DNA of 64,000 nt from Acinetobacter chengduensis. Its GTDB lineage: Bacteria > Pseudomonadota > Gammaproteobacteria > Pseudomonadales > Moraxellaceae. The stretch is taken from assembly GCF_003664645.1 (NCBI RefSeq), contig NZ_RCHC01000012.1, positions 53,295-117,294 on the forward strand. The letters are read 5' to 3'. The notes beneath the pieces were generated by a model. The model was not told where the DNA came from and did no database searches. It saw nothing but the letters and a program-made list of their open reading frames with translations. Positions 1 to 9,825 of this stretch are shown here, one piece after another. Both the position numbers and the translations under genes were made by a program. The number at the start of each line of letters is the position of its first letter. Within the stretch, counting starts at the first letter, position 1.

Positions 1-101
1 AAAATGATCACTATTTAGTAATGTGATAGTGCTATTCAGCTAAGTATAAATGGGTATACTGGAATCTCTTGTTATAAAAAGTAGCAATATCAGGAAAGAC
101 A

Positions 102-2264
102 ATGACTGCACGTATTCAAAAAGGCAAGTTAGCGATTGCTAAAGAACTTTACGATTTCATCGAAAATGAAGCGCTTCCAGGTTCTGGTTTAGACAGCGAT
201 ACATATTGGAAAAACTTCGAACAAGTCGTTGTCGATCTTAGCCCAAAGAACAAAGCACTACTGGCTAAGCGTGACGACCTTCAAGCTAAAATTGATGAAT
301 GGCACCGCAACAACAAATTTGAACTTGGAGCTTACAAAGCTTTCTTAACTGAAATTGGCTACTTATTACCAGAAGTAGAAGATTTCAACATCAGCACAGA
401 AAATGTAGACGAAGAAATCGCATTATTGGCTGGTTCTCAATTGGTTGTACCTGTACGTAATGCTCGTTACTGCCTAAATGCAGCTAATGCTCGTTGGGGT
501 TCTTTGTACGACGCACTATACGGTTTCGACGTGATCTCTGAAGAAGGTGGCGCGGAAAAAGGTAAGGGCTATAACCCTGTACGTGGCGAGAAAGTAATTG
601 CATTTGCTAAGAATTTCTTAAATGAAACTTTCCCACTTGCAAATGGCTCACATGCAGATGTAACAAAATATGCAGTTGAAGCTAAAAAATTAGTTGTGAC
701 GTTAAAAGACGGTTCAACTACGACTTTAGCAAAAGAAGCACAATTTGTTGGTTTTAATGGTGAAGAAGCCGCACCAACTGAAATTGTATTGCTGAACAAT
801 GGCCTACATGTGATCGTTGAAATTGATGCGACGAGCCCAATTGGTCAAGCAGATCCTGCTGGCGTAAAAGACCTTGTACTTGAAGCGGCTGTAACTACGA
901 TTCAAGACTTGGAAGACTCTATTGCAGCAGTAGATGCTGAAGAGAAAGTTGAAGGCTACCGTAACTGGTTAGGCTTAATGAAAGGTACACTTTCTGAGTC
1001 TATCGAGAAAAATGGTAAGACCATTACACGTACTTTAAATAAAGACCGTACGCATAAAAACTTAATTGGCGGTGAAACGAAGCTTCATGGTCGTTCATTA
1101 ATGCTTCTTCGTAACGTTGGTCACTTGATGACAAACCCTGCGATCCTTGTAGATGGTGCTGAAATCTACGAAGGTATTATGGATGCATTAATTACGCCAT
1201 TGCTTACTTTTGCTGACATTAAAGGCGAAAACGAAAACAAGAACTCTCGTAAAGGTTCTATGTATATCGTGAAGCCAAAAATGCACGGTCCAGAAGAAGT
1301 CGCTTTTGCTGTTGAATTGTTTGAGCGTTCAGAGCAAGCACTTGGCTTACCAGCGAAAACCTTAAAAATCGGTATTATGGATGAAGAACGTCGTACATCT
1401 GTAAATTTGAAGAACTGTATTGCGCAAGCGAAAGATCGCACAATCTTTATTAATACAGGTTTCATGGACCGTACAGGTGACGAAATTCATACCTTTATGG
1501 AAGCGGGTCCATTCGTTCGTAAAGGCGAAGTAAAGTCTCAAATCTGGTTCCCAGCTTATGAAAACCGTAACGTGATGATTGGTCTTCAAGCGGGCTTACG
1601 TGGTAAAGCACAGATTGGTAAAGGCATGTGGCCAAAACCAGATATGTTGCTTGATATGTACAAAACGAAGATTGAGCATCCTGAAGCTGGCGCAAGCTGT
1701 GCATGGGTTCCATCTCCATCTGGTGCCGTGATTCACGCGATTCACTACCACCAATGCAACGTTTCAAACCGTCAGCAAGAGCTTCTTAAAACTGAAGCAT
1801 TGTCTTTAGATGACTTGTTAACACCGCCTTTAGCGACGGATACAAATTGGTCTGAAGAAGACAAAATCAAAGAGCTTGAAAATAATCTTCAAGGTATCTT
1901 GGGTTATGTAGTACGTTGGGTAGACTTGGGTGTAGGTTGTTCTAAAGTTCCAGATATCAACAACGTTGGTTTAATGGAAGACCGTGCAACTTTACGTATT
2001 TCTTCTCAGCACGTTGCGAACTGGTTACGTCACGGTATCGTAACGAAAGTGCAAGTTGAAGAAGTGATGCAACGAATGGCGAAAATCGTAGATGAACAAA
2101 ATGCGAATGACCCTGCGTACACTGCAATGGCACCTGGTTTTGATGGTTTTGCTTATCAAGCTGCTTATGACTTGGTGTTCAAAGGCGCAGAACAACCATC
2201 GGGCTACACAGAGCCATTGCTTCATGCATACCGTTTGAAGCTAAAAGGTTATACTGGTGATTAA
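102..2264 (+). CDS. glcB: Malate synthase G
   Basis: Condenses glyoxylate with acetyl-CoA to give malate in the glyoxylate shunt, in the cytoplasm. The 720 residues match the usual length of the monomeric G isoform. Visible family blocks are [13 protein letters not shown] near residue 453, in the Mg/glyoxylate-binding region, and [20 protein letters not shown] near 612-630, which holds the catalytic Asp region at about residue 627. The ATG follows an AGGA Shine-Dalgarno at good spacing (tcaggaaagaca). The gene stands alone and ends at a strong terminator. It would be needed for growth on acetate or fatty acids, consistent with ppsA and thiolase genes elsewhere in the window. Identification is certain at family level. 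Confidence 0.97.
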   Translation: MTARIQKGKLAIAKELYDFIENEALPGSGLDSDTYWKNFEQVVVDLSPKNKALLAKRDDLQAKIDEWHRNNKFELGAYKAFLTEIGYLLPEVEDFNISTENVDEEIALLAGSQLVVPVRNARYCLNAANARWGSLYDALYGFDVISEEGGAEKGKGYNPVRGEKVIAFAKNFLNETFPLANGSHADVTKYAVEAKKLVVTLKDGSTTTLAKEAQFVGFNGEEAAPTEIVLLNNGLHVIVEIDATSPIGQADPAGVKDLVLEAAVTTIQDLEDSIAAVDAEEKVEGYRNWLGLMKGTLSESIEKNGKTITRTLNKDRTHKNLIGGETKLHGRSLMLLRNVGHLMTNPAILVDGAEIYEGIMDALITPLLTFADIKGENENKNSRKGSMYIVKPKMHGPEEVAFAVELFERSEQALGLPAKTLKIGIMDEERRTSVNLKNCIAQAKDRTIFINTGFMDRTGDEIHTFMEAGPFVRKGEVKSQIWFPAYENRNVMIGLQAGLRGKAQIGKGMWPKPDMLLDMYKTKIEHPEAGASCAWVPSPSGAVIHAIHYHQCNVSNRQQELLKTEALSLDDLLTPPLATDTNWSEEDKIKELENNLQGILGYVVRWVDLGVGCSKVPDINNVGLMEDRATLRISSQHVANWLRHGIVTKVQVEEVMQRMAKIVDEQNANDPAYTAMAPGFDGFAYQAAYDLVFKGAEQPSGYTEPLLHAYRLKLKGYTGD

Positions 2265-2282
2265 TCATTCATCAATTTGATT

Positions 2283-2308
2283 AAAAAAGCCTCTTCGGAG
2301 GCTTTTTT
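2283..2308 (+). terminator. Rho-independent terminator of glcB
   Basis: An 11-base A/GCCTC arm, a TTCG tetraloop and the matching GAGGC/T-run arm lie 18 bases after the glcB stop. The A-run and T-run at both ends mean it could work in both directions. Confidence 0.93.
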
Positions 2309-2346
2309 CATGTATAAATAAAAGTAAATAGAGGAACTTATTTTAT

Positions 2347-2829
2347 ATGTATTTTTGGAATGTAAAACAGCTCATACACGATTTAAAAACCAATCAAGTT
2401 CAGCAAGGTCAATTTAAAAATTATTATATTGCTAGCAGTATTTTAATATTGCTTTCATTCTTTTTTGTCGCGATTAGTCCAGAACAGCCAGTAAAGTTAA
2501 ATTTAGCCACCTTTGTTGTGAACTTGGGTCTACTGATAAGTTGGACCAATGCGATTTTTAAAGCCAATGGAGGAGAGCAAGGGCAACAGTTTTTAAATCG
2601 CTTTTTCGCGTTATACCTACCTATTGTGCTCAAAACGTTAGTTGTATTTTTGGTGGCTGTGATCTTGATTGAATTGATTTGGTCTAATTATTCTGAAGCT
2701 TGGAATGAAGTTGAATTGGAAAAAATTAATCAATATAAAGATGCCACTATTGATCCTATTTTTTCGTGTGTCGTGTATTGGCAGATTTATCGTGCTATGT
2801 TGAAAGTTCGAGAACCATTAACAGTTTGA
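2347..2829 (+). CDS. Hypothetical inner-membrane protein, 160 aa
   Basis: I do not recognise this protein. It has three or four hydrophobic segments: about residues 29-45 (YIASSILILLSFFFVAI), 52-70 and 90-112. A short polar N-terminus precedes them, and the C-terminal segment is mildly acidic with a hydrophobic stretch near 138-150. This suggests a small integral membrane protein. The ATG follows a GAGGA element at a rather long distance of 11 bases. It sits alone between the glcB terminator and a SRAP gene. No catalytic motif is visible, and the function is unknown. Confidence 0.75.
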   Translation: MYFWNVKQLIHDLKTNQVQQGQFKNYYIASSILILLSFFFVAISPEQPVKLNLATFVVNLGLLISWTNAIFKANGGEQGQQFLNRFFALYLPIVLKTLVVFLVAVILIELIWSNYSEAWNEVELEKINQYKDATIDPIFSCVVYWQIYRAMLKVREPLTV

Positions 2830-2952
2830 TGTTAAAAAGATGCACATTTACATCGCGCTTTAATGAATTTGCATGCTGAAGTATTTAGCGAGCATGCACA
2901 AGATTATGTGAATCGATTATTATGGTGATGAGCTTTTTCTAATTTTAAAAGT

Positions 2953-3612
2953 ATGTGTGCTAATTTTAAACCCCTGACACTTGGACAATTGAAAATTTTA
3001 CAATTGCCTGACATTCCTTTTGACTATGTGGAGGAAGTCTATCCAAATTATCAGCTTCCACTTTTATTTGCGTCTAAACTGGGTTTAGAGTGGCGTCAGG
3101 TTGGTTTTGGTATGGTGCCCAAGTGGGCAGAAGATAAAAGTATAGCATTAAAAACATACAATGCTCGCAATGAAACTTTGCTACAAAAAGCCAGTTTTAT
3201 CAATGCGATCTCTAAATTTAAGTTTGGTGTTATTCCAGTTTCTGAGTTTTACGAGTCTAAGTATATTGATAATAAGCCTCAGCGCTGGGGTGTACGTCGA
3301 AAAGACGGGCAGGCGTTTTATATTGCTGCTCTCTATGAAATCTGCCAGCAAGGTTCAGAGATTATACGCTCATGTACGATGATTACTATGGATGCCATAG
3401 ATCATCCGATGATGAAAGAATTTCATGAACCTGGTGATATAAAGCGCTCAGTTATTGTGATACCGCATTCGCGTTTAGAAGAATGGCTCAATTGGAAATC
3501 ACCGAATATCCAGTCTTTTGTGGAAGGATTTCCGGTAGATGAGTTTGAATGTTCACATGTGCCCAAAATAAAAGCCGAAAAAACGAGTCCCCAACTCAAT
3601 TTTTTCGACTAA
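2953..3612 (+). CDS. SOS response-associated peptidase (SRAP, YedK/HMCES family)
   Basis: Family members protect abasic sites in single-stranded DNA by forming a thiazolidine crosslink through the N-terminal cysteine. The key residues are present: Cys2 directly after Met1 (exposed when Met is removed), YNARNET at residues 69-75, Glu101 in EFYES, and His158 in the segment that corresponds to the active-site His. The start is fixed by the need for Cys at position 2, although no strong Shine-Dalgarno is seen. The 219 residues are typical of the family. Its stop lies 25 bases from the end of the convergent MarR gene. No LexA-type box was recognised upstream. Confidence 0.92.
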   Translation: MCANFKPLTLGQLKILQLPDIPFDYVEEVYPNYQLPLLFASKLGLEWRQVGFGMVPKWAEDKSIALKTYNARNETLLQKASFINAISKFKFGVIPVSEFYESKYIDNKPQRWGVRRKDGQAFYIAALYEICQQGSEIIRSCTMITMDAIDHPMMKEFHEPGDIKRSVIVIPHSRLEEWLNWKSPNIQSFVEGFPVDEFECSHVPKIKAEKTSPQLNFFD

Positions 3613-3637
3613 TATTTGCGTGTATAGCGAGATATAT

Positions 3638-4102
3638 TTAACGAGACAAGTTCTTAAATATATGACGTAGGCTTTCCATTGTTTTTTCAATTTGAAGGGG
3701 GGTGAGACCTTCAAATGATTGCTCCAATACAATATTGGTTAAATCATTAATTTTTTGGGTCATTAGATTGCCTTTTTCAGTCAGAATGACGCGAGTAATA
3801 CGTGCATCATCTTCACATGAATAAGTGTCTACTAAACCTTCATCTTTTAAGCGATAGACAATCTTGGTCGTGGTCGACATTTTAGATACCACCATTTCAG
3901 ATAAGTCCGATACGCTTGCATGTGGCTTAGACTTTAATGCAAGAAGGATACGACGACGTGAGTTATCAACACCATACTTCTTAAGCGCATGATCTACATT
4001 AAGAACATACTGCGCATGAACCTGAGTAACCCAATAATATGGGAAATTTTCTAAGTTGAAGTCGTCAGTCGTTGGTAAAAATTTAGAATACTTTTTCGTC
4101 AT
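3638..4102 (-). CDS. MarR family transcriptional regulator
   Basis: A 154-residue winged-helix repressor-type protein. The core shows the MarR pattern: SVSDLSEMVVSKMSTTTKIV forms the recognition-helix region, followed by a basic wing (YSCEDDARITRVILTEKG) and a C-terminal dimerisation helix. I chose ATG 4102 rather than the TTG at 4114 because a GGGG purine stretch lies six bases upstream of it. The gene faces a very long AT-rich gap on its upstream side, so its target is not evident from neighbours; autoregulation is possible but unproven. Confidence 0.88.
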   Translation of the reverse strand: MTKKYSKFLPTTDDFNLENFPYYWVTQVHAQYVLNVDHALKKYGVDNSRRRILLALKSKPHASVSDLSEMVVSKMSTTTKIVYRLKDEGLVDTYSCEDDARITRVILTEKGNLMTQKINDLTNIVLEQSFEGLTPLQIEKTMESLRHIFKNLSR

Positions 4103-4856
4103 GAAATGCCCCAAGTCAAATTTTTTGTAATTTTATTTAATCTGTCGTTATTCTAAGTAAAAAGTGTGTTCAATATCAATAGATATTTTTAGAATTCACA
4201 ACAAGTAAAAGAAATTTAATCATTTGATTATAGTTAAATGATTTTTCAAATGATAGATGCACCAGAATATTCGGATAAATGGCTTTAATTTCGCCTTTTC
4301 AAACTGTTTTTTTACGGTTTGTTATTTTTAACAAATGCTGATTTTATAATATATAAGTCACGAATGCTGATGTAATGTATTTTGTTTCTAAGTGTTTGTA
4401 TATTATATAAATTAATATTATCCTGATTTTGTTGGTTAAGTTTTTATTTTCAAGTCAATGAGCAGATTCAAACATAAGCTACGACGGATTTAAAAGCCTG
4501 ATGATAATCAATTATGTATATATGTACTTGAGCGATTTAATTTTAAGGCATCTTTGAAACTTTTTTTATATATAAAAGGTATATTTTTATAACGATTGAT
4601 ATAAATAAAAATGAATAAATTAAGTGTTTTATTTAGCTTGTAATGATTTATTAAAGTATTAAGTTTCTGGCTTAAATTCTAGTTGAGCGTCACGTGCTTA
4701 TTTGACCTACTTACAGCATGTCTATTGAACGTATATAAAGTGAATTTTCGCTATGTGTGAAATTTGAGCTTTAACTCAAAAAAGTTACAAAAAAATCATT
4801 ACAAAATCTTAAGTTTGTGCATAATAAATTTATCTATAGTAACAAAGGCATGAAAT
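4103..4856. other. Long AT-rich intergenic region
   Basis: About 750 bases with no convincing coding frame on either strand. The stretch is strongly AT-rich, with many TATA/ATTA runs. A small inverted repeat (tttgagctttaactcaaa, about 4768-4785) is present but lacks a T-tract in a useful orientation. The region presumably holds the promoters of the MarR gene and of the TerC gene. I could not identify a known riboswitch or small RNA here. Confidence 0.6.
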
Positions 4857-4925
4857 ATGGATCCGTCGCCGTGCGCAGATCTACTTAACACCAACCAAGC
4901 TCAATCTTGCGGAGTATATAACTGA
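4857..4925 (+). CDS. Possible 22-residue leader peptide coupled to the TerC gene
   Basis: An ATG at 4857, preceded by AAAGG eight bases upstream, opens a 22-codon frame ([20 protein letters not shown], then Tyr-Asn). Its TGA stop overlaps the start codon of the next gene as TGATG. The Shine-Dalgarno of the TerC gene (GGAG at 4911-4914) lies inside this frame, so translation of the leader could open or block it. The local composition is richer in GC than the flanking DNA. This may be a real coupled upstream ORF or chance; conservation in relatives would decide. Confidence 0.4.
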   Translation: MDPSPCADLLNTNQAQSCGVYN

Positions 4926-6445
4926 TGGAATTTTTTATGGATCCGGGGTTATGGGTTGGTTTAATTACATTAATCGTTTTAGAAATTGTTTTAGGTATTG
5001 ATAACCTAGTTTTTATTGCTATTTTGGCAGAAAAGCTCCCTCCAGAACAACGTGATAAAGCACGTGTACTTGGCCTAACGCTTGCATTATTTATGCGTTT
5101 AGGTTTGTTGTTCGCTATCTCTTGGTTGGTCACATTGACCGCTCCTCTCATTACTTTATTTGATCATAGTTTTTCAGGGCGAGACCTCATTCTCTTAGGT
5201 GGTGGTTTATTCCTAGTGTATAAAGCTGTAACTGAATTACACGAAAAAATTGAAGGTAAGCCAGAAGTTAAGGTTTCGAATAATGTGGTTTATGCGAGTT
5301 TTGCTGCGGTTGTCGCACAAATTGTCGTATTAGATGCCGTATTCTCTTTAGACTCCGTTATTACTGCGATTGGTATGGTGGATGATATCCGCATTATGAT
5401 GGCAGCGATGATTGTGGCCATGGCTGTTATGCTATTGGCATCTAAACCTTTAACTGCATTTGTGAACCGTCATCAAACTGTGGTGATTTTGTGTTTAAGC
5501 TTCTTATTATTAATTGGTATCAGCTTAATTGCAGAAGGTTTTGGTTTCCACATTCCAAAAGGTTATATCTATTCGGGTATTGGCGTAGCCATTGCGATTG
5601 AAGCCTTTAACCAATTTGGTCAGCGTAATGTTGCTAAACATGCATCTAAAATTCCATTGCGTCATCGTACGGCAGACTCTATTTTAAAATTAATGGGTGG
5701 CCGTGTTGAAACAACGGATGATCGCGTTGTATTGCAAGCACAAGAAGCCTTTGCTGATGAAGAGCGTTACATGATTGGTGGTGTTTTAACACTAGCAGAA
5801 CGTTCAGTTGCTTCAATTATGACACCACGTAGTCAAATTTCTTGGGTCGATCTGGATGACACAGCAGAGCAAATTCGTGAGAAGGTGTTATCTGTACCGC
5901 ACAGTTTATTCCCAGTGTGTCGGGGCAGTTTAGACAAAGTCATTAGTGTGGTACGTGCTAAAGATTTATTGGATGTACTGGATGATGAAACAGAACTCAA
6001 AACGTTAATCAAACGCCATCGCCCAATTTATATTTTCGAAAAAATGAAAGTGATTGACGCGATTAATACCTTAAGAACTTCAAAAGGTTCATTGGTTATG
6101 GTGAGTGATGAGTTTGGTAATGTACAGGGCTTAGTCTCACCACTGGACGTGTTTGAAGCGATCGCAGGTGAATTCCCAGATGCTGATGAACAACTTGATT
6201 TAGTCAAATTAGATGAACATACATGGCGCGCTTCTGGCTTGCTGGATGTTTATCAGTTAGAACTTGAATTGGGCATGTTGGACTTGGTAGAAGAAGATGC
6301 AGGATACATTAGCGTGTCAGGTTTGATTCTCGACAAGATGCAAGGTGTGGTTGAAGTGGGTACACAGCTTGAATATCAAGGTGTTGTATTTGAAGTGACT
6401 GAGATGGACGAAAATCGAATTAAAACGGTTCAAATCCGTTACTAA
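4925..6445 (+). CDS. TerC family membrane protein with CBS and CorC/HlyC-type C-terminal domains
   Basis: The first ~230 residues form the TerC/YoaE membrane domain. Several hydrophobic helices carry the family acidic signatures [15 protein letters not shown] (about 18-32) and [20 protein letters not shown] (about 137-156). A pair of CBS modules follows (about 285-415, with the [17 protein letters not shown] start typical of the family), and then a CorC_HlyC transporter-associated domain to the C-terminus. The 506-residue length and order match YoaE/YegH-type proteins. TerC relatives are linked to metal (manganese) export and to secretion-associated metal loading; the substrate here is not shown. 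The start at 4925 gives TGATG overlap with a possible leader peptide and uses GGAG ten bases upstream. Confidence 0.9.
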   Translation: MEFFMDPGLWVGLITLIVLEIVLGIDNLVFIAILAEKLPPEQRDKARVLGLTLALFMRLGLLFAISWLVTLTAPLITLFDHSFSGRDLILLGGGLFLVYKAVTELHEKIEGKPEVKVSNNVVYASFAAVVAQIVVLDAVFSLDSVITAIGMVDDIRIMMAAMIVAMAVMLLASKPLTAFVNRHQTVVILCLSFLLLIGISLIAEGFGFHIPKGYIYSGIGVAIAIEAFNQFGQRNVAKHASKIPLRHRTADSILKLMGGRVETTDDRVVLQAQEAFADEERYMIGGVLTLAERSVASIMTPRSQISWVDLDDTAEQIREKVLSVPHSLFPVCRGSLDKVISVVRAKDLLDVLDDETELKTLIKRHRPIYIFEKMKVIDAINTLRTSKGSLVMVSDEFGNVQGLVSPLDVFEAIAGEFPDADEQLDLVKLDEHTWRASGLLDVYQLELELGMLDLVEEDAGYISVSGLILDKMQGVVEVGTQLEYQGVVFEVTEMDENRIKTVQIRY

Positions 6446-6465
6446 TACTGAATATGGTTCATCTG

Positions 6466-6501
6466 AAAAAAGCTGGTAGATGTAAATCTGCCGGCTTTTT
6501 T
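6466..6501 (+). terminator. Terminator after the TerC gene
   Basis: A 14-base stem (aaaaagctggtaga with tctgccggcttttt, two G-U pairs) around a six-base loop ends in a T-run, 20 bases after the stop codon. Confidence 0.88.
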
Positions 6502-6735
6502 AAGGCATTTTAAAATGTAAGTTAAACTTTTTAGTCTGCTAGGAGTTGTGGTTTTTGCTTAATATTTACACAAAGGGAGGTCTATTGTATAAATAGCCAC
6601 AAGATCTCGAGATTGGGCCATAGTTTTAAGGCCTAAGCATCTTTATGCTGAGATCAAATAACTCATTTGAGTTCAGTTTTTTTAAATTAAAACAATAGTT
6701 TTCGTATTATAACATTTATGCAGTGAGTGCATTTT

Positions 6736-7467
6736 ATGAAAATCACAGAAAGAGTGACTGATTTTGTACAGCTCTCTGCAGAGCAAAAGCATTTATTTTT
6801 TCAGCAACTGTGGGCATTCGATCAACAAATTTTTCCACATAGTAAGATCGAAAGTCTATACCAATTTGTATATGACTTAGATGCTGTTTCTGTTCAAGTG
6901 GTGCAATATTTCCATAAAAATATCTTGGTTGGGCAAAATATTATTGCCATTCTAAAATTAAAATTAGATAAAAACCCTATTTTTGTGGTTATGTCACGCG
7001 CAGGATTTTTGCCAGAATATCGTCGTCAGAATTTATCTTTACGCTCAGCCATTCGTGTGGCTTTTCAACATCGTTTACGTCATCCAAGTGTGCCATTGTG
7101 GTTTGTGACTACGCTGATGCAACCCAAGATTTATTCGTTGTTTGCATCGCGTTCATTAAACTTTTATCCGCGCAATGGCCGAAAAATGAGTTCAGATCAT
7201 TTGAGCGTTTTAGAAATGGTCATGTCGCGTAAATCACAAGTTGAAAAACGTGATGAAGAGGTATTTACCCACTATTGCGACATTCCTAAAGTTACACCTG
7301 ATCAATTGATTCGACTGCGTCATAAATATGACACACATCATCAGTTTTTCATGCAACATGTACCTGATTATTTTGATGGCATGGGAATGATGTGTGTGTG
7401 CCAGCTCGATTTGAAAACAATTGTCGAAACGACTTTTAATCTCGCAATCGGACGTAAAGTGCGCTAA
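6736..7467 (+). CDS. Hypothetical protein with GNAT-like features, 243 aa
   Basis: No firm family call. The segment around residues 70-110 (VVMSRAGFLPEYRRQNLSLR then a helix) has the look of the acetyl-CoA-binding strand-loop-helix of GNAT acetyltransferases, with YRRQNLS in place of the usual R/QxxGxG. The protein is soluble, with many aromatic and basic residues. I place the start at ATG 6736; a GTG at 6727 is an alternative, and neither has a strong Shine-Dalgarno. It is transcribed alone and converges with thiM. The acetyltransferase assignment is an inference only. Confidence 0.7.
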   Translation: MKITERVTDFVQLSAEQKHLFFQQLWAFDQQIFPHSKIESLYQFVYDLDAVSVQVVQYFHKNILVGQNIIAILKLKLDKNPIFVVMSRAGFLPEYRRQNLSLRSAIRVAFQHRLRHPSVPLWFVTTLMQPKIYSLFASRSLNFYPRNGRKMSSDHLSVLEMVMSRKSQVEKRDEEVFTHYCDIPKVTPDQLIRLRHKYDTHHQFFMQHVPDYFDGMGMMCVCQLDLKTIVETTFNLAIGRKVR

Positions 7468-7535
7468 TCACACGCACGACGTATGCTTGTAGGCCTAAAA
7501 TGGTAATCAGTAAACTGATTGGAATCAGGTACTGT

Positions 7536-8408
7536 TTATAGCAGTGCTGTAATGTGTAAGTCTTGATACTGTTGCAGACTGTCTAAATCTAAGCGATGTA
7601 GTTCATCTAAAAATGCCACATTAAAACTTCCAACCGTATTGGCATGTTCATAGGCTTTTTTGCCAGCAATTGCAAAATGTATATGTGCAGCCAAGGTACC
7701 TACAGTCGCACTACTGACAGCACAATAGGCCGCTGTTAATGCACCAAGGGCACAACCTGAAGCGGTGATTTTGGGTTGTAAGAAAGAACCACCTTTCACT
7801 TGAATGACAGCATTGAGTTCTTTAGACAAAATATAATCTGACTCACCTGAAATGGCGATACAGCTGGCATATTCAAGTAATGAAGATGCGTGTAAGTAAG
7901 TATCGGCGCTATCTAGTGTACTGTCTACGCCTTTAGATTCAACTTGATTGCCTGCCAGTGTACTAATTTCAGAAGCATTGCCACGAATGACCGTTGGTGC
8001 ATATTGAATCAGTTGATTGGTCATTTCAGAGCGCCAAGGCAAAGCAGGGCCATAACCGACTGGGTCGAGTACCCAAGGCCTTGCAATTTGCTGTGCAGTT
8101 TGTGCCGCAATTTGCATGGCTTGCATTTGTTCTGTGGTTGGCATGCCTAAATTAATGTTGAGTGCACCTGCAATTTTTACAAAGCTTTCAGCCTCAAAAG
8201 GATTATCAATCATGGCTGGAGATGCGCCTGTAGCCAATAGCACATTGGCGACATAATTGTTGGCTACACCGTTGGTAATAATATGCACCAAGGGTTGTTG
8301 AGTTTGTAATTGTGTCCATGCTTCACAGACTTGCTCCATTAATGGCGCGGTAAAATCGCTTAACTGTTCAGTCGTGTTTAAGGGTAGTATCGTTTCAAGT
8401 TGGTTCAT
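7536..8408 (-). CDS. thiM: Hydroxyethylthiazole kinase
   Basis: Phosphorylates 4-methyl-5-(2-hydroxyethyl)thiazole for thiamine salvage. Visible family blocks are HIITNGVANNYVANVLLATG and GASPAMIDNPFEAE in the N-terminal third, WVLDPVGYG in the middle, and the C-terminal kinase signature ITASGCALGALTAAY with the conserved Cys and small-residue anion hole. The length of 290 is slightly above the usual ~265, owing to an N-terminal extension. It lies 14 bases downstream of a zinc-ribbon gene on the same strand. No thiE or thiD neighbour and no TPP riboswitch is visible, so this is an orphan salvage gene. Confidence 0.93.
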   Translation of the reverse strand: MNQLETILPLNTTEQLSDFTAPLMEQVCEAWTQLQTQQPLVHIITNGVANNYVANVLLATGASPAMIDNPFEAESFVKIAGALNINLGMPTTEQMQAMQIAAQTAQQIARPWVLDPVGYGPALPWRSEMTNQLIQYAPTVIRGNASEISTLAGNQVESKGVDSTLDSADTYLHASSLLEYASCIAISGESDYILSKELNAVIQVKGGSFLQPKITASGCALGALTAAYCAVSSATVGTLAAHIHFAIAGKKAYEHANTVGSFNVAFLDELHRLDLDSLQQYQDLHITALL

Positions 8409-8422
8409 GATCTTATTTGTCC

Positions 8423-9580
8423 CTAACGCGTGAAATAGTGATCTTGGTGTTTACAGCTACGACAGAAAAGCGTGACATAATCTGAGGCATCATAGTCCAC
8501 AGAAAGTTCTTCTGAACCGCAGTGGATACAACGTTTGTTAGAATGAAAACTCAAACGCGCTTCAATTTTTTTCCAAGAACGCCATACGGGTTGGAAAAAA
8601 ATTCGTTCGTCATAACCTAAAAAGCGATAAAACAAAATTTGACTCATTTTGCTCAGTGGCATTTGTGGTGGACGTGGCAGGGTGCTGGTTTCCCATTTTT
8701 CTTGTAGGCCACGCTCTCGATATTGCTGTAAGGTTTTCTTTAATAAATTGGTGTTAATAAAATTTTCATTACGCGCCTGAAGGGCATTTTTTTGGTGCAG
8801 ATATTCTAATGCAGTTTGAATGAGATAATAAATTTGCCCAATGGCTAGTCCGTCCATGAGCTGGTAGCAAAATGTACGGAAGTTTTTATTGCCCGCAATT
8901 TGGATTCCCCAAGAGCGACAATAAAACTGCATAAACTGAATTACTTCTTGGTACAGCACACTATATAGCGCATCTTTTACATCTTCTGCTTTTTTAAAAG
9001 GCACACCCATAGACAGGTTTTCATAAAACCACATTCTTAATTGGTGTGTAATGCTAAATAGACTGGGTTCAGAGTAGCCATCTAAGCGAATATTTAGATA
9101 ATACTGCTCCGCTTGTGCCGCAAAGTCTTTGCAAATTAAAACTTGTTCTTTAACAAGATATTTAATAATTGAATTTTGAAATAAATAGTTAGGCGTGATG
9201 GGGTAATATTTAATTTGATCCCAATCAATAAATTCATGATGCGTCGTATGTTCTTGTACTAAGTCATCCAACAGTGCCAGTAAAAACAGCTTTTGCATAA
9301 AGCTCAATTGGCTGAGCTCATATTCGTGTATATCTTTTTGACGTAGCTTACGCTGCTCTTGTAATCGAGATTCCACCATCAGCTTCTTTCGTTGGGCTAA
9401 GCATTTTTCACAGTGGCATGTGCGTTGCTGCTCTGGAAATATTTGGTGCTGACAGTGACTACATTCAAAATAATTGACTTCTTGATCGTATTGTTCTGCT
9501 TCCGTCCAAAACATTGCAGCATGGCATAGAGGGCACGTTGTGCTCGCATCCAGCTGTTTTTGTAGAACGTTTAAAGTCAT
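8423..9580 (-). CDS. Hypothetical protein with N- and C-terminal zinc ribbons, 385 aa
   Basis: I do not recognise the family. The N-terminus carries three Cys clusters in the first ~62 residues: CPLC at about 16, CSHC at 40 and CHCEKC at 55. The C-terminus carries a further pair, CIHC and CRSC, around residues 355-378. The middle is helical, with no membrane segment. Terminal zinc ribbons around a helical core suggest nucleic-acid or protein binding, but no catalytic motif is seen. It is the upstream member of a probable two-gene unit with thiM (14-base gap), with no obvious functional link to thiamine. The upstream side holds a perfect 12-base inverted repeat. Confidence 0.78.
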   Translation of the reverse strand: MTLNVLQKQLDASTTCPLCHAAMFWTEAEQYDQEVNYFECSHCQHQIFPEQQRTCHCEKCLAQRKKLMVESRLQEQRKLRQKDIHEYELSQLSFMQKLFLLALLDDLVQEHTTHHEFIDWDQIKYYPITPNYLFQNSIIKYLVKEQVLICKDFAAQAEQYYLNIRLDGYSEPSLFSITHQLRMWFYENLSMGVPFKKAEDVKDALYSVLYQEVIQFMQFYCRSWGIQIAGNKNFRTFCYQLMDGLAIGQIYYLIQTALEYLHQKNALQARNENFINTNLLKKTLQQYRERGLQEKWETSTLPRPPQMPLSKMSQILFYRFLGYDERIFFQPVWRSWKKIEARLSFHSNKRCIHCGSEELSVDYDASDYVTLFCRSCKHQDHYFTR

Positions 9581-9676
9581 AAACTAGGTCATCAAATCAA
9601 AAAGAAAGTGATTTGATTATACACCGTTGCAATCGGGTTCTAAGTGTTAAATTTAGGCGGATATAACAGATGAGCA

Positions 9677-9712
9677 CTGTGTAAAGCAATGGATAAAATC
9701 TGCTTTACACAG
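9677..9712. repeat. Perfect 12-base inverted repeat
   Basis: CTGTGTAAAGCA and its exact reverse complement TGCTTTACACAG flank a 12-base spacer. No T-run follows on either strand, so it is not a standard terminator. It lies between two minus-strand genes: downstream of the 87-residue gene and upstream of the zinc-ribbon gene. It may be an RNA hairpin or a protein-binding site. Confidence 0.7.
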
Positions 9713-9825
9713 CAAGTGATTGGTTTAAATGTACTTGGATTATACGCTTGGATGTCCTTTAGCACTTTTTATGTATAGGCTCTAATCTCTTACATGCTCA
9801 GTGAATAAAGATTGCACGAATTGAT

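Noticed and set aside
4600..4930. yybP-ykoY manganese riboswitch before the TerC gene
   Set aside because: I looked for the GGGGAGUA and CGUCAAUACGG-type segments and did not see them; cannot exclude a divergent version without a covariance search.
8409..8422. TPP riboswitch before thiM
   Set aside because: Only 14 bases separate thiM from the upstream gene, and the region upstream of 9580 does not show the conserved TPP core (CUGAGA ... ACCUGA).
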